Virus record (IMG/VR): IMGVR_UViG_3300030333_005575
Location: 1 to 21,504 of that record
Source of the DNA: a virus
Strand: one strand, 5' to 3'
DNA length: 21,504 nucleotides
The stretch's first letter is position 1. Every line of letters begins with the position of its first letter. The notes beneath the pieces were generated by a model. That model worked only from the letters and a program-made list of their open reading frames with translations, searched no databases and was not told the origin of the DNA. The translations under genes and the position numbers were made by a program. Positions 4,976-12,981 of the stretch are shown here, piece after piece.

Positions 4976-6418
4976 ATGCCGGTTAGGGATATTTATGATT
5001 TGCCTCCTGTTCCCGTTGAAGGCCAGTCCCCCATGGAGTTTTTTGGGGTTGATCAAATGGTTCCTCGCCTTGGAGCATACGATCCAGAAGCAGACCTAGT
5101 TAACACGTATGGCACCCTGCCTCGACTGCCAGGAAATATCGAATCCACACCATTTGGATTAAATGCACCCGCTGGTCGAGAAATGACTGGGACACAGCCT
5201 GGATGGGCAGTGGCAAGCCAATACCCCGGCACACCCGTTATTGCACCGCAAGAATCTCTACGAAGACAGTCCTACGAAAACGTAGACCCCACATCATTCC
5301 AAAGAATCCCTGGCACAGCACTTACAGAAGAACGAGTTCCTAGCATGATGGAGCCAGGGATGGCTGTAGGCGGATTGGCGGGAGGCGGCGGCTCGGCAGG
5401 ACTTGGAGCAGGAATACGAGTAGCGGGACAACAAGGGGCTGCTCGAGTAGGAGGGCCTGCTAGCCGAGCAGCACAAAACCTGTTTGATGCTAGAGCAGGA
5501 AGGGATGTAAGTGGTCCATCTTTGCGACCACCGAAAAAACCTTTTCCTGAGCCTGGGCAATTGTTTGACGATTATGGCTACCGTATGGTGCCAGACGAGG
5601 TGTATCTCCAGCGGGCTCGAGACGCGGGGTGGCCGCTAGAAGGCCGCGCACTTTTAAAGAACGAAAGGGGGATGTTTGCCAATACAGGAATCCGGCAGAT
5701 GACTCCTGAGCAGTTGGCGGCTCAAAGAAGTGGGACTCTTCCATACACAGAGGCTGTGACTTATTCAGAGCCCTGGTCTACTAAATACATCCCTACTAGC
5801 TACAAGCAAGCGCCTGGAGTTCGAGATGCTCGCTTTCAAGAAAGGGTTATCCAAGAAGCCCCTTTCAATCCAAAACCTCGTGGTCGAGTTCCTGAAGCGT
5901 ATGAGATGACAATTCAGCGAGCGGGAGGTCATACAGACGAAGCCATGGAGCGACTAGCTGCAAGAAATCAAGCTTTGCAGGCTGAAATGGCCAGGAACCA
6001 AGCATTGATTGGAACTGGTAAACAATTGGGAGGACCCCTTCTTCCGTTTTCTGGCCTTGCTGGCACAGTTGGCGGTGGGGTTGCAGGCCTTGCTTATGAT
6101 GAAGTGTTTGGTGAAAGCGGAACGACGTATCAAGATCCTTCAGGTAAAGAACGAGAAGGCCAACGCGCCCGCATTTTTGCTGAAATGACCCCAGAACAAC
6201 GAAAAGGACTTGGCGCATCTTTGCATGGGCAGGTCCTCCAAGGTTATGGACTCCCAGCAGATACCCCAACAGAAAGCACTGCAAAGATGCTGGAGCTACA
6301 GGGAAAGCACGCCGCTAATGCAATTCGTAGCTTAAGTGCAGAAGAGTTTCTCAAAGAAGGGGCTCGTCGAGTTCGTAATTTTGAAACCACAGGCGAGTTT
6401 TACCCAGGAGGTGAGTGA
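4976..6418 (+). CDS. Hypothetical Gly/Ala-rich protein between terminase and portal
   Basis: The product is 480 aa and is unrecognised. The first 125 residues are Pro-rich and polar. Residues 128-160 are a Gly/Ala run (VGGLAGGGGSAGLGAGIRVA), and 351-376 are a second Gly-rich hydrophobic stretch ending in VAGLAY. Between them lie charged helices (about 300-345). Such glycine-zipper-like segments occur in proteins that insert in membranes during phage DNA ejection, so a minor virion protein is a reasonable guess. The start is set by AAGAGG followed by TTAAAATG, a 14-mer repeated exactly before the fibre-like gene at 16556. The gene's stop overlaps the region just before the next start. Confidence 0.65.
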   Translation: MPVRDIYDLPPVPVEGQSPMEFFGVDQMVPRLGAYDPEADLVNTYGTLPRLPGNIESTPFGLNAPAGREMTGTQPGWAVASQYPGTPVIAPQESLRRQSYENVDPTSFQRIPGTALTEERVPSMMEPGMAVGGLAGGGGSAGLGAGIRVAGQQGAARVGGPASRAAQNLFDARAGRDVSGPSLRPPKKPFPEPGQLFDDYGYRMVPDEVYLQRARDAGWPLEGRALLKNERGMFANTGIRQMTPEQLAAQRSGTLPYTEAVTYSEPWSTKYIPTSYKQAPGVRDARFQERVIQEAPFNPKPRGRVPEAYEMTIQRAGGHTDEAMERLAARNQALQAEMARNQALIGTGKQLGGPLLPFSGLAGTVGGGVAGLAYDEVFGESGTTYQDPSGKEREGQRARIFAEMTPEQRKGLGASLHGQVLQGYGLPADTPTESTAKMLELQGKHAANAIRSLSAEEFLKEGARRVRNFETTGEFYPGGE

Positions 6419-6420
6419 TC

Positions 6421-6996
6421 ATGGTTGATCGAGCAGAAGGCGTATTGCCAGCAGAAGTAGATGTCACCGACATGGAGGCATATTACGAAGAAATGGGAGC
6501 GCCTCTTCTAATAGAATTGCTGCAATCTAAAGCGCGTGGCGCGCAATCGTTTTCTGGGTATACACAGACCATGCCTCAAGGGCCTACCGCGACTACGCCA
6601 GGAGCTTTGGCAAGAGAAATGCAAGCTCGAGCAGCAGAAATTGCAGACCCGACAACTGGACCAAGCACTCGCCTGTCCGCCGCTCACAAACTCAGGTCTG
6701 CCAAACACTCCAGGGTGCAAAACCCAGGATTCCCAAATATGCCTGCAGTAAAACAACTCGTAGATTCTAGGATGTCTGGCCAGGGAGCGCCCATGCAGCA
6801 GCCAGCGGCACAACAGCCCGTTCAGCAACAGCCCGTTCAGCAACAGCCTATGCAGCAACAGCCTATGCAGCAACAGGCTGAAAGTCCGTTTTCTCAAGCC
6901 AGGAAGCCAGAAGTTTACAAGCCTTTAAACGCGCAACCAGCAGCAGAAAGGCCTCGGCCAATGCAAGCAATTCCTAACCAAATGATGGGGCAATAA
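6421..6996 (+). CDS. Hypothetical Gln/Pro-rich protein with QQP repeats
   Basis: The product is 191 aa from the ATG at 6421. I chose this over the GTG at 6415 because AGGAGG at 6406-6411 lies nine bases from the ATG but only three from the GTG. Residues 12-35 form a likely helix, and the middle holds basic helical sequence (STRLSAAHKLRSAKHSR). Residues 131-150 are four five-residue QQPVQ or QQPMQ units encoded by a 15-bp tandem repeat. The C-terminus is Pro/Gln-rich and disordered-looking. I know of no function; the composition suggests a flexible minor virion or assembly protein acting with its two neighbours. Confidence 0.65.
   Translation: MVDRAEGVLPAEVDVTDMEAYYEEMGAPLLIELLQSKARGAQSFSGYTQTMPQGPTATTPGALAREMQARAAEIADPTTGPSTRLSAAHKLRSAKHSRVQNPGFPNMPAVKQLVDSRMSGQGAPMQQPAAQQPVQQQPVQQQPMQQQPMQQQAESPFSQARKPEVYKPLNAQPAAERPRPMQAIPNQMMGQ
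6811..6870 (+). repeat. 15-bp coding tandem repeat, four units
   Basis: Two identical units CAACAGCCCGTTCAG (6811-6840) are followed by two identical units CAACAGCCTATGCAG (6841-6870), and a partial fifth begins CAACAG. The pairwise identity shows stepwise duplication, first of a unit and then of its variant. Copy number can be expected to vary between relatives. Confidence 0.9.
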
Positions 6997-6997
6997 C

Positions 6998-7570
6998 ATG
7001 GACTTCAGGAGCGGAAGCAAAGGAGCAGGGTCGGCTGGCAAATTCAGGGTGTACAAAGCTCCGTATAAGCCAACATACGAAGAGACTCACAGTTGGTGGG
7101 AGAACAATCTGCCAACGATACTAAAAACGGCAACACAAATAGCTGCGTCACCACTTGATTTGCTTTTGCCTGGTGCCGGAGTGGCTACAGGTGCTGTTGT
7201 TGGCGAAGGGGTTTCTCTCGCCACAAGAAAGGCTCAAGGTCGAGCAGTGGGAGACGAGGAGCTTCAGCAGGCCGGAGTGGGCGCTACAACTGGAGTTGCG
7301 TCAGGTGCTGCAAAATGGGGAACTTCAGAGCTTGGAGAAGCCCTAAAAGCGCAACGGAAAGCGGAGGCTCTGGAAAAAGCACGGCAAGGTTATGGCTCTA
7401 TAGACAATGCCACGAAAGGCCTTAGTGCTGGAGGGGAGCAAGTGAGCAGTTATCAAAATCGGTTTTCGGTGCCTGGAGTAAATAATCAAATGCTTCCTCC
7501 TCCAAGTAGGTTTGAGTTTGAAGAAGGATTTGATGACGAACTTAACAGTGCTCCCTTTCGGATGGGTTAG
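6998..7570 (+). CDS. Hypothetical protein with hydrophobic Gly/Ala segment, before portal
   Basis: The product is 190 aa and is unrecognised. After a basic N-terminus (residues 1-25) comes a Trp-containing stretch. A hydrophobic segment at about 48-77 (SPLDLLLPGAGVATGAVVGE) is followed by a second small-residue run near 92-106, and the C-terminus is acidic (EFEEGFDDE). The hydrophobic segments are Gly/Ala-spaced, like glycine-zipper membrane-active helices, and resemble those of the 480-aa protein two genes upstream. It starts two bases after the previous stop and ends three bases before the portal start. Its ribosome site is poor, so translation is probably coupled. Confidence 0.65.
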   Translation: MDFRSGSKGAGSAGKFRVYKAPYKPTYEETHSWWENNLPTILKTATQIAASPLDLLLPGAGVATGAVVGEGVSLATRKAQGRAVGDEELQQAGVGATTGVASGAAKWGTSELGEALKAQRKAEALEKARQGYGSIDNATKGLSAGGEQVSSYQNRFSVPGVNNQMLPPPSRFEFEEGFDDELNSAPFRMG

Positions 7571-7572
7571 AA

Positions 7573-9672
7573 ATGCCTAAGTATAATGAGCAACAAAAAG
7601 TCCTAGATTACGTTAAAAAATGCGTAAAAAGGAATAAAGACGCACGAAAGCCACTGGAGTATCGTTGGTATGAAAATGCTGCTTTTGCCGCTGGTTATAC
7701 TAGTATCGAGTATGATCCTCGCACTCAACGTCCTGTTACTCTTGGGGGGGGAGCTACTGAGTCTAGCAATCCACAAGTTCAGGACAAATTAAGAAAATAT
7801 CACGCAAAGCTTGTGTCCCCTCGAATGATGCCTGAATGCATTCCCGGCTCAAACGAACGTGACGCAAGAAAAAGAGCAGATGTAGCAAACTCTATTATTC
7901 TGCACTTTTGGGAAAAACGTGAAACGGTATACGCCAAACACTCTAGCATGATGAATATGATGGTGTTTGGTAATGGCATTTGGGCAACTCAGTGGGATCC
8001 AAATGCTGGTGAATGGGCAGAAGACGTTTTATACAACGAAGGACAGCCTGAGTACGCCCAATACCCTATGCCAGAGTTAAATGAATTTAATGAGCCAATG
8101 CTAGTAGATATGCCCTTGGAAGAAGAGCGGCTACTAAAAACTGTTCGTTATCAATCTGGCCTCCCAAAGATTCGCTCAATTCACCCATTTAATTTCTTTC
8201 CAGATCCTCACTGGCGTCACTTAACAATTGACCAGTGTATGAATTATGCAGAAAGAAAATTAGTTCCAATTGACCTGGTAAAGCTTTATTTTCCTGATTT
8301 GGATATTGATACGGTCCAAAGAATTGAGGAGCCAGAAGATGCGTTTTTGTTCCGAGAGGCAAATGCGACTTTTGGTATGCGAGACCCAAGCCTTTCTGCT
8401 CCTCAAGAAATGGTAGAGGTGTGGGATTTTTATCACGCGCCAGTTCTTTCTGAGAAAAACGGATTGGATTACCAGAGTGGATTTCGTTGTATCTATGCTG
8501 GTGACCAGATAATTAAGTTGGTTAATGGCCTTCCTTACAACGATTACCCGCACGCAACATTCCGAGATCGACAATTCTCCGACAGGGGTTGGGGTCTTTG
8601 TGTTGTTGATGTGCTCCGCCAAGCGCAAAAGCGTTTGGACTTAGTGGAACGCATTGAGATCCGGGCGGCAGAGAGGACGGCAGATCCTCCCATGCTAAAG
8701 CCTCAAGGGTCTAACGATGTAAACTTTCAGGGTTTGCCTGGTGAGATCTATGAATACATTCCCTATGGGGAAGAGAAGCCCACATTCATGGTCCCGCCTC
8801 AGTTGCCGCAACACGTATTTCAAATGCGTTCAGATGCGATGGCTGACTTAGAGGCGTTGAGTTTGACTGCTTCTCCTGTTGGGGGTTCGACGCCTGCTCG
8901 AGGGGATAGTGCTGCGTACTTGGATCGTCTTCTTGAAGAGAACCAGGTTGCGATGGCTCCTACGGTACAAGAAATTGAAGCGGCTCAAGCTCACCAGGCA
9001 ACCCAACTCGTCCGACTTTGCCAAGACCATCTACCCATCGGGTATCGCTTTGCATTAATGGGTAAAAGTGAACAGCCTTCAGTATATGAATTTGATGGGC
9101 TGCCATTTAATTTAATTGATGTGCGTATGGTTCCTGGCTCTGCCGCTGTTTCATACCCTAATCAAATACGAAGTTCTATTATGCAGCTTGCTGCAAATGG
9201 AATGCTTCAAGAAAGTACTCCTCGGACAGACGCAATTGTTGAGCTATTATTAGGTGCTCCAGTTGCAAATAAACTGACCGATATTGAAGAACCTGGCGAT
9301 AAAGCTGTTGCAGAATTAAATGTTTTAAGAATTCAAGATGGGCAAGAGCCCTTTTTTAAACCTTGGATGAATCACGAGAAGCATATCTCGGTTTTGTTGG
9401 AAAATATGCGTGACCCTAAATTCTTTTTAGAGTTTACTGTTGACCAACAATCTAAATTAGAACAATTATTGCAAAGACACCAGTCGGCAATTGCTCCAAA
9501 TCAGGCACCTATGCAGCCTGGTATGGAACAACCTGGTGGGGGCGTTAATCCTCTTGAACTCCTACAGGGCGGAGGGCAGGAGGGCGCACCCCCATCAGGG
9601 CCAGCAATGGCACCGGCTATAGCGTCAGGTTTCGCAGGGGATCTTGGAGGTGGGGGGCCACCACAAGTTTAA
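7573..9672 (+). CDS. Portal (head-tail connector) protein
   Basis: Portal proteins form the twelve-subunit ring at one capsid vertex through which DNA enters and leaves. The 699-aa product has the order typical of large podovirus portals: a charged helical start with YRWYENAAFAAGYTSIEY (30-47), a conserved MMVFGNGIWATQWDP (129-143), a wing region, the long helix QAQKRLDLVERIEIRAAERT (about 350-370) and SPVGGSTPARGDSAA near 433-447. The last 60 or so residues are Gly, Pro and Gln-rich. It is followed by the scaffold and capsid genes, the expected order. Assignment is by overall pattern and context. There is only a weak ribosome site, so coupling to the previous gene is likely. Confidence 0.88.
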   Translation: MPKYNEQQKVLDYVKKCVKRNKDARKPLEYRWYENAAFAAGYTSIEYDPRTQRPVTLGGGATESSNPQVQDKLRKYHAKLVSPRMMPECIPGSNERDARKRADVANSIILHFWEKRETVYAKHSSMMNMMVFGNGIWATQWDPNAGEWAEDVLYNEGQPEYAQYPMPELNEFNEPMLVDMPLEEERLLKTVRYQSGLPKIRSIHPFNFFPDPHWRHLTIDQCMNYAERKLVPIDLVKLYFPDLDIDTVQRIEEPEDAFLFREANATFGMRDPSLSAPQEMVEVWDFYHAPVLSEKNGLDYQSGFRCIYAGDQIIKLVNGLPYNDYPHATFRDRQFSDRGWGLCVVDVLRQAQKRLDLVERIEIRAAERTADPPMLKPQGSNDVNFQGLPGEIYEYIPYGEEKPTFMVPPQLPQHVFQMRSDAMADLEALSLTASPVGGSTPARGDSAAYLDRLLEENQVAMAPTVQEIEAAQAHQATQLVRLCQDHLPIGYRFALMGKSEQPSVYEFDGLPFNLIDVRMVPGSAAVSYPNQIRSSIMQLAANGMLQESTPRTDAIVELLLGAPVANKLTDIEEPGDKAVAELNVLRIQDGQEPFFKPWMNHEKHISVLLENMRDPKFFLEFTVDQQSKLEQLLQRHQSAIAPNQAPMQPGMEQPGGGVNPLELLQGGGQEGAPPSGPAMAPAIASGFAGDLGGGGPPQV

Positions 9673-9694
9673 CTTTTGATAAAGGGATCAGGGA

Positions 9695-10405
9695 ATGAGT
9701 AAATCAGCAGAAGAGCGTATTGCAGAATTGGAAAACCGATTGAAGTCTGTTCAAAATGATAAAAATCAATTGCAGCAGCACTACAATCAAGCTTATCGCG
9801 CAATGGAACAGGCGCAGCAAAATGAAGCTTTTTATCGAGGACAAGTTGAATCTGCCTCTATGCAGCAACACACGCAGTCTACAGGAGAATACTCCGGGTA
9901 TGACTCAGTGGATGTTGGTGACCAGGCAAGTGTTCAGGGACTCGTTGAGCAGATGATTGCACAGCGACTCGAGCCGCGTATGCAAGCAGTTGAACAATAT
10001 GCATCAGACGCTCTTCAGCAGACTGCTGGTCGAGAGATAGATCGTGCTTTGGAGGCGTTTAAAAAATCGCACCCAGAGTCAAAAACGATTATGGATTTTG
10101 ATCGGCTAATTATGCTTGATGCTTCGGAAGAAGTTAAGCGACGACAAACTGTTGGACAACCTGTCGGAGATGTCAAAGACATTGCTCTCCAGGTAGCCCA
10201 AAATCGGGTCAAGAAGTTTAACGACATGACCTCGAAAATGGCAGAAGAGAATCGGCGTCGGCGTGAAGCCGCTGAAAGCAAAGCAATGCTTCCCGATATG
10301 TTTTCTGCCGCCGGATTTGAAGAAATGCCAAAATCTCCCGGCACTCCCGAGGAGGCTGGCAACTTGCTTGAAGATTTAGTGCGCCGAAAAAAAGCGCGTA
10401 AATAA
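9695..10405 (+). CDS. Capsid scaffolding protein
   Basis: The 236-aa product is strongly charged and helical. Residues 5-50 form a heptad-like coiled coil (ERIAELENRLKSVQ), followed by a Gln-rich stretch. The C-terminus is basic and ends RRKKARK, as in scaffolds that contact the acidic inner face of the capsid protein through a C-terminal helix. It lies directly between portal and major capsid genes, the normal place for scaffolds. The start has AGGGA six or so bases upstream. Scaffolds are poorly conserved, so composition and position carry the call. Confidence 0.82.
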   Translation: MSKSAEERIAELENRLKSVQNDKNQLQQHYNQAYRAMEQAQQNEAFYRGQVESASMQQHTQSTGEYSGYDSVDVGDQASVQGLVEQMIAQRLEPRMQAVEQYASDALQQTAGREIDRALEAFKKSHPESKTIMDFDRLIMLDASEEVKRRQTVGQPVGDVKDIALQVAQNRVKKFNDMTSKMAEENRRRREAAESKAMLPDMFSAAGFEEMPKSPGTPEEAGNLLEDLVRRKKARK

Positions 10406-10416
10406 GGAGACACACA

Positions 10417-11799
10417 ATGGCCTTTAATAAGACCAGCCAAACGTCCGTAGGAGCGTTTAGTGAACTATTCCAGTACACTTACGCTGATGTAATTATCAAG
10501 CTTCTTGACTCTGTTGATGATGTTGAGAAGTGGATTGACTCCATTAACCAGGAAGACTGGAATGGTGGAGACTCAATGTACCAACTGTACAAGACCTCTG
10601 AAGGAAGTGGAAGTCGTTTTGTTTCTGGTGGACCGGGCGCTGCTGCACCTGTTCTTCCTGCTTACAACCCACCTTCTTACAGTGAGTCCATGGTTCGATT
10701 GTACCCCCACATGGATATTGTGGAGATTACTGGACCAAAGCTCATGCGAGCACATGACAAGCCTGGTATGTACCGGCAGATCATGGATGAGTTGGTTTCT
10801 GATGTGAAGAACTCACACAAAAACCGAGTTGGACCTAAGTACTGGGGTGGAACGCATGGTGCTGCACTTCCTGGTGCTGCTGGATTTGCAAACTCTGGTG
10901 TGATTGGTGTTATTCCGGCTGGGTCTGGTAACTTTACTGATTCTACTGGGGCTACTCCAAATATTCCTTCTCGTCAGCGTGAAACAGATACCACTTTGAC
11001 AAACACTAAAGCATACATGGCAACTTATGCTGGTTGTCGATACCTTCGTCCTGGTATGCAAGTTCAAATTGGTACTCCTGTTCAGTTGCAAGGTAATACT
11101 GGAACGAGCGGTATTATTCAGACCGTAAACCAAGCAGCACAAACATTCACATTGGATGTTGCGCTGGGCAACAATGCGGCTCAGATGTTCATTGTTGAAG
11201 GTGACGCAAACGGAAACGAGTGGGGCAACTCGATTACTGGTCTTGCTGATGCGATTGAAGACATCGGTACATACCACGGAATTGATCGTGCCACAGCAGC
11301 GCCTTGGCAGTCTTTTATTGTCCGAAACGGCAATACCCTTCGTGACTTCAACCACTGGCGAATCACTAGCTTGTTGATGCGAATGGCAGATCTTGGGCCT
11401 AAAGATGTTGATGAGATGGATCCTGTTATCTTCTCACACAACTCTTTGCTTCAGGTTTACCTCCAAGAGATTGACCCTGTCTACATGCAGACAGACCTCA
11501 AAGCTCTTAAAGGTCACAAAACGATTGCATACCAGTACGGTGCGCGTCAGATTCCATGGGAGACTGCACGGTCTGCTCCATTGAACAGCTACACCATCAT
11601 GGATCGTTCTGCGATGAAGCGAGTGAAGCTTGGTGATTACGGTTGGGACACCTCAACTGGAGCCATCTTCAAGCAGATTCCTGGCACGTTTGCCTTCCAA
11701 GCGTATGCTTACAACGAGTTTGAACTTGTTTGTGAGAACCCACGCTGCCAAGGCCGTGAAGAGGACATCCGAGTACCAACTGGGTTGATTAGCACCTAA
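10417..11799 (+). CDS. Major capsid protein, HK97-fold type
   Basis: The 460-aa product has the features of HK97-fold capsid proteins. Its helical N-terminus is followed by YPHMDIVEITGP (96-107), a Gly/Thr-rich region, then a small beta barrel-like insertion with RPGMQVQIGTPVQLQ (211-225). NSITGLADAIEDIGTYHGIDRA with a following Trp (271-297) recalls the conserved GL..AI..GT..GI.R pattern. Two cysteines near the C-terminus (439 and 444) could form a local disulfide or metal contact. It has one of the best ribosome sites (AAGGAGA), a tandem stop (TAA TGA) and a terminator directly behind, all fitting a very highly expressed gene. Assignment is by pattern, size and its place after the scaffold. 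Confidence 0.9.
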   Translation: MAFNKTSQTSVGAFSELFQYTYADVIIKLLDSVDDVEKWIDSINQEDWNGGDSMYQLYKTSEGSGSRFVSGGPGAAAPVLPAYNPPSYSESMVRLYPHMDIVEITGPKLMRAHDKPGMYRQIMDELVSDVKNSHKNRVGPKYWGGTHGAALPGAAGFANSGVIGVIPAGSGNFTDSTGATPNIPSRQRETDTTLTNTKAYMATYAGCRYLRPGMQVQIGTPVQLQGNTGTSGIIQTVNQAAQTFTLDVALGNNAAQMFIVEGDANGNEWGNSITGLADAIEDIGTYHGIDRATAAPWQSFIVRNGNTLRDFNHWRITSLLMRMADLGPKDVDEMDPVIFSHNSLLQVYLQEIDPVYMQTDLKALKGHKTIAYQYGARQIPWETARSAPLNSYTIMDRSAMKRVKLGDYGWDTSTGAIFKQIPGTFAFQAYAYNEFELVCENPRCQGREEDIRVPTGLIST

Positions 11800-11808
11800 T
11801 GACTGACT

Positions 11809-11833
11809 GGGGGGCTTTTGCCCCCTAGCTTTT
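11809..11833 (+). terminator. Intrinsic terminator after the capsid gene
   Basis: GGGGGGC and GCCCCC (plus a G-T pair) close a TTTT loop, then TAGCTTTT follows. The stem is all G-C and strong; the T tract is short and interrupted, so read-through is likely. It resembles the leaky terminator found after the T7 capsid gene in purpose: high capsid output, lower output for the genes beyond. Confidence 0.75.
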
Positions 11834-11845
11834 AAGGAGGATGAT

Positions 11846-12298
11846 ATGAGCTTTCAAAAAGCACATAACGTATCAAACGAGCTTGGAGAGGTGATTGTAC
11901 AAACAGTTGAAGACGATCTGAGTGGAACAGGGCAACTTGCTTTGACTTTGCCACCGCAGTTTAAAAGCTATCGAGTGCTTGAGTTGGGAATTGTCACAAC
12001 AAATGCAACTGGATCATCAGGAGTAGACATTACTTTTGGAAATGCTGCTGGAGGTGCTCAGTTTGTTGGAGACCCGACTCCTGCAACTTTTACAATTGCG
12101 GCTGAAAAAGGGGTTACTTATAGCACTGCTGGGGCGTTTGATTTTAACGCTGCTGGTACAGGGTCTGTTGATTCTGGTGGTGTCCCTGTTTTGGAAAAGG
12201 GTGAAGGTGTTCACTTTACTGTTACTGGGGTTGCCGACGCGGGGACAACCGCCGTGGCTTTTGCGCGACTTGCGCCAAACATTGAATACAAAGGATAA
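11846..12298 (+). CDS. Probable virion protein (capsid decoration or head-fibre candidate)
   Basis: The 150-aa product lies just behind the capsid terminator with a perfect AGGAGG five bases from the ATG. Its sequence is beta-rich, full of Gly, Thr and Val, with few charges: GQLALTLPPQFKSYRVLELG, VDITFGNAAGG, GVHFTVTG, VAFARLAP. This fits an immunoglobulin- or jelly-roll-like shell that binds the capsid surface. Small beta proteins right after the capsid gene are commonly decoration proteins in phages. I do not recognise the family, and a trimeric cement protein, head fibre or tail-side protein are all possible. Confidence 0.55.
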   Translation: MSFQKAHNVSNELGEVIVQTVEDDLSGTGQLALTLPPQFKSYRVLELGIVTTNATGSSGVDITFGNAAGGAQFVGDPTPATFTIAAEKGVTYSTAGAFDFNAAGTGSVDSGGVPVLEKGEGVHFTVTGVADAGTTAVAFARLAPNIEYKG

Positions 12299-12309
12299 GG
12301 TGAAATAAA

Positions 12310-12972
12310 ATGGCGAATGATAATTTAAGAAGTGGTCCTGCGGGAGCCACAGACCAGGCCCCGGCGCTTGGGCCGCGTGTTGAGTCTTTTGTAATTGCTG
12401 CTGACGCAAATGTTCATACAGCTGGTAATGATGCATTTGTGGACTTGATGCAAAACAATAACGTAGTCACAGAAGCAGACTTTACTGCAGTAAACACCAA
12501 AGGTTTTCTTTTTGCCGGAACAGGCGCTCAGGATACTTGGGGTGGCGAGTGGGTTATTGAAAAGATTTGGCTTGTTTGCAGTACTCCACACTCTGGAACA
12601 GACATGCAATTTAAGCTCGGTCTTTATGCATGCCAAAGCTTTAACAATACAGCAGGGCATTGGACGCTTGTAGATGATGATGCAATCATTAAGACGTATA
12701 CAGTAGCGTCTTCAAGTCAATCTTTTGCAGGGCAAATTTATGAGATTTACCCTGATGGAGATCTCGCTGGCGTGTCTGTTGGGACTGTGGGCGGAAACTC
12801 TGTTGTTGGTGCTCTTGGTAGCGGAAACGCAACAAATACAGCAGGAGGGGCAAGCGTTGCTGGCCAGTCTACTGTTGCATTGTTTGACCTTACTGTGGCA
12901 GCAGGAACAACGGGTAAAAGCCGGATCTTTTGCCAGCTAAAGCCTGTTGGCGGAAAGGCTTTCAAAAAGTAA
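12310..12972 (+). CDS. Probable beta-rich virion protein
   Basis: The 220-aa product starts nine bases after AAGGTG, and eleven bases after the previous stop. It is low in charge, with alternating strands (VESFVIAADANVHT, WVIEKIWLVCS, MQFKLGLYACQSF) and a Gly/Ser/Ala-rich loop around 150-190, ending in a basic GGKAFKK. The pattern fits a virion surface or tail-associated protein. With its neighbour it forms a pair of small beta-rich genes between capsid and neck. Three cysteines are unusual for a low-Cys gene set. I do not recognise the family, so head decoration and tail attachment cannot be told apart. Confidence 0.55.
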   Translation: MANDNLRSGPAGATDQAPALGPRVESFVIAADANVHTAGNDAFVDLMQNNNVVTEADFTAVNTKGFLFAGTGAQDTWGGEWVIEKIWLVCSTPHSGTDMQFKLGLYACQSFNNTAGHWTLVDDDAIIKTYTVASSSQSFAGQIYEIYPDGDLAGVSVGTVGGNSVVGALGSGNATNTAGGASVAGQSTVALFDLTVAAGTTGKSRIFCQLKPVGGKAFKK

Positions 12973-12981
12973 AGGGTAGCT

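Noticed and set aside
5865-6284. Leftward open frame of 139 codons opposite the 480-aa gene.
   Set aside because: It has no ribosome site and no protein-like pattern; it mirrors the codon bias of the rightward gene.
6508-6897. Leftward open frame of 129 codons opposite the QQP-repeat gene.
   Set aside because: Its Leu-repeat content (LLLHRLLLNG) is just the complement of the Gln/Pro tandem repeat.
10385-10394. A AAA AAA heptamer in frame near the end of the scaffold gene, as a possible -1 frameshift site.
   Set aside because: A -1 shift meets a stop after two codons and would change only the last residues, so a programmed product is unlikely.
10813-11355. Long leftward open frame (180 codons) opposite the capsid gene.
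   Set aside because: It starts at a GTG without a ribosome site, its product is Ser/Thr/Arg-rich, and the capsid reading is strongly supported.
12017-12436. Leftward open frame of 139 codons spanning two structural genes.
   Set aside because: It bridges an intergenic start region and has no ribosome site, so it is a shadow.
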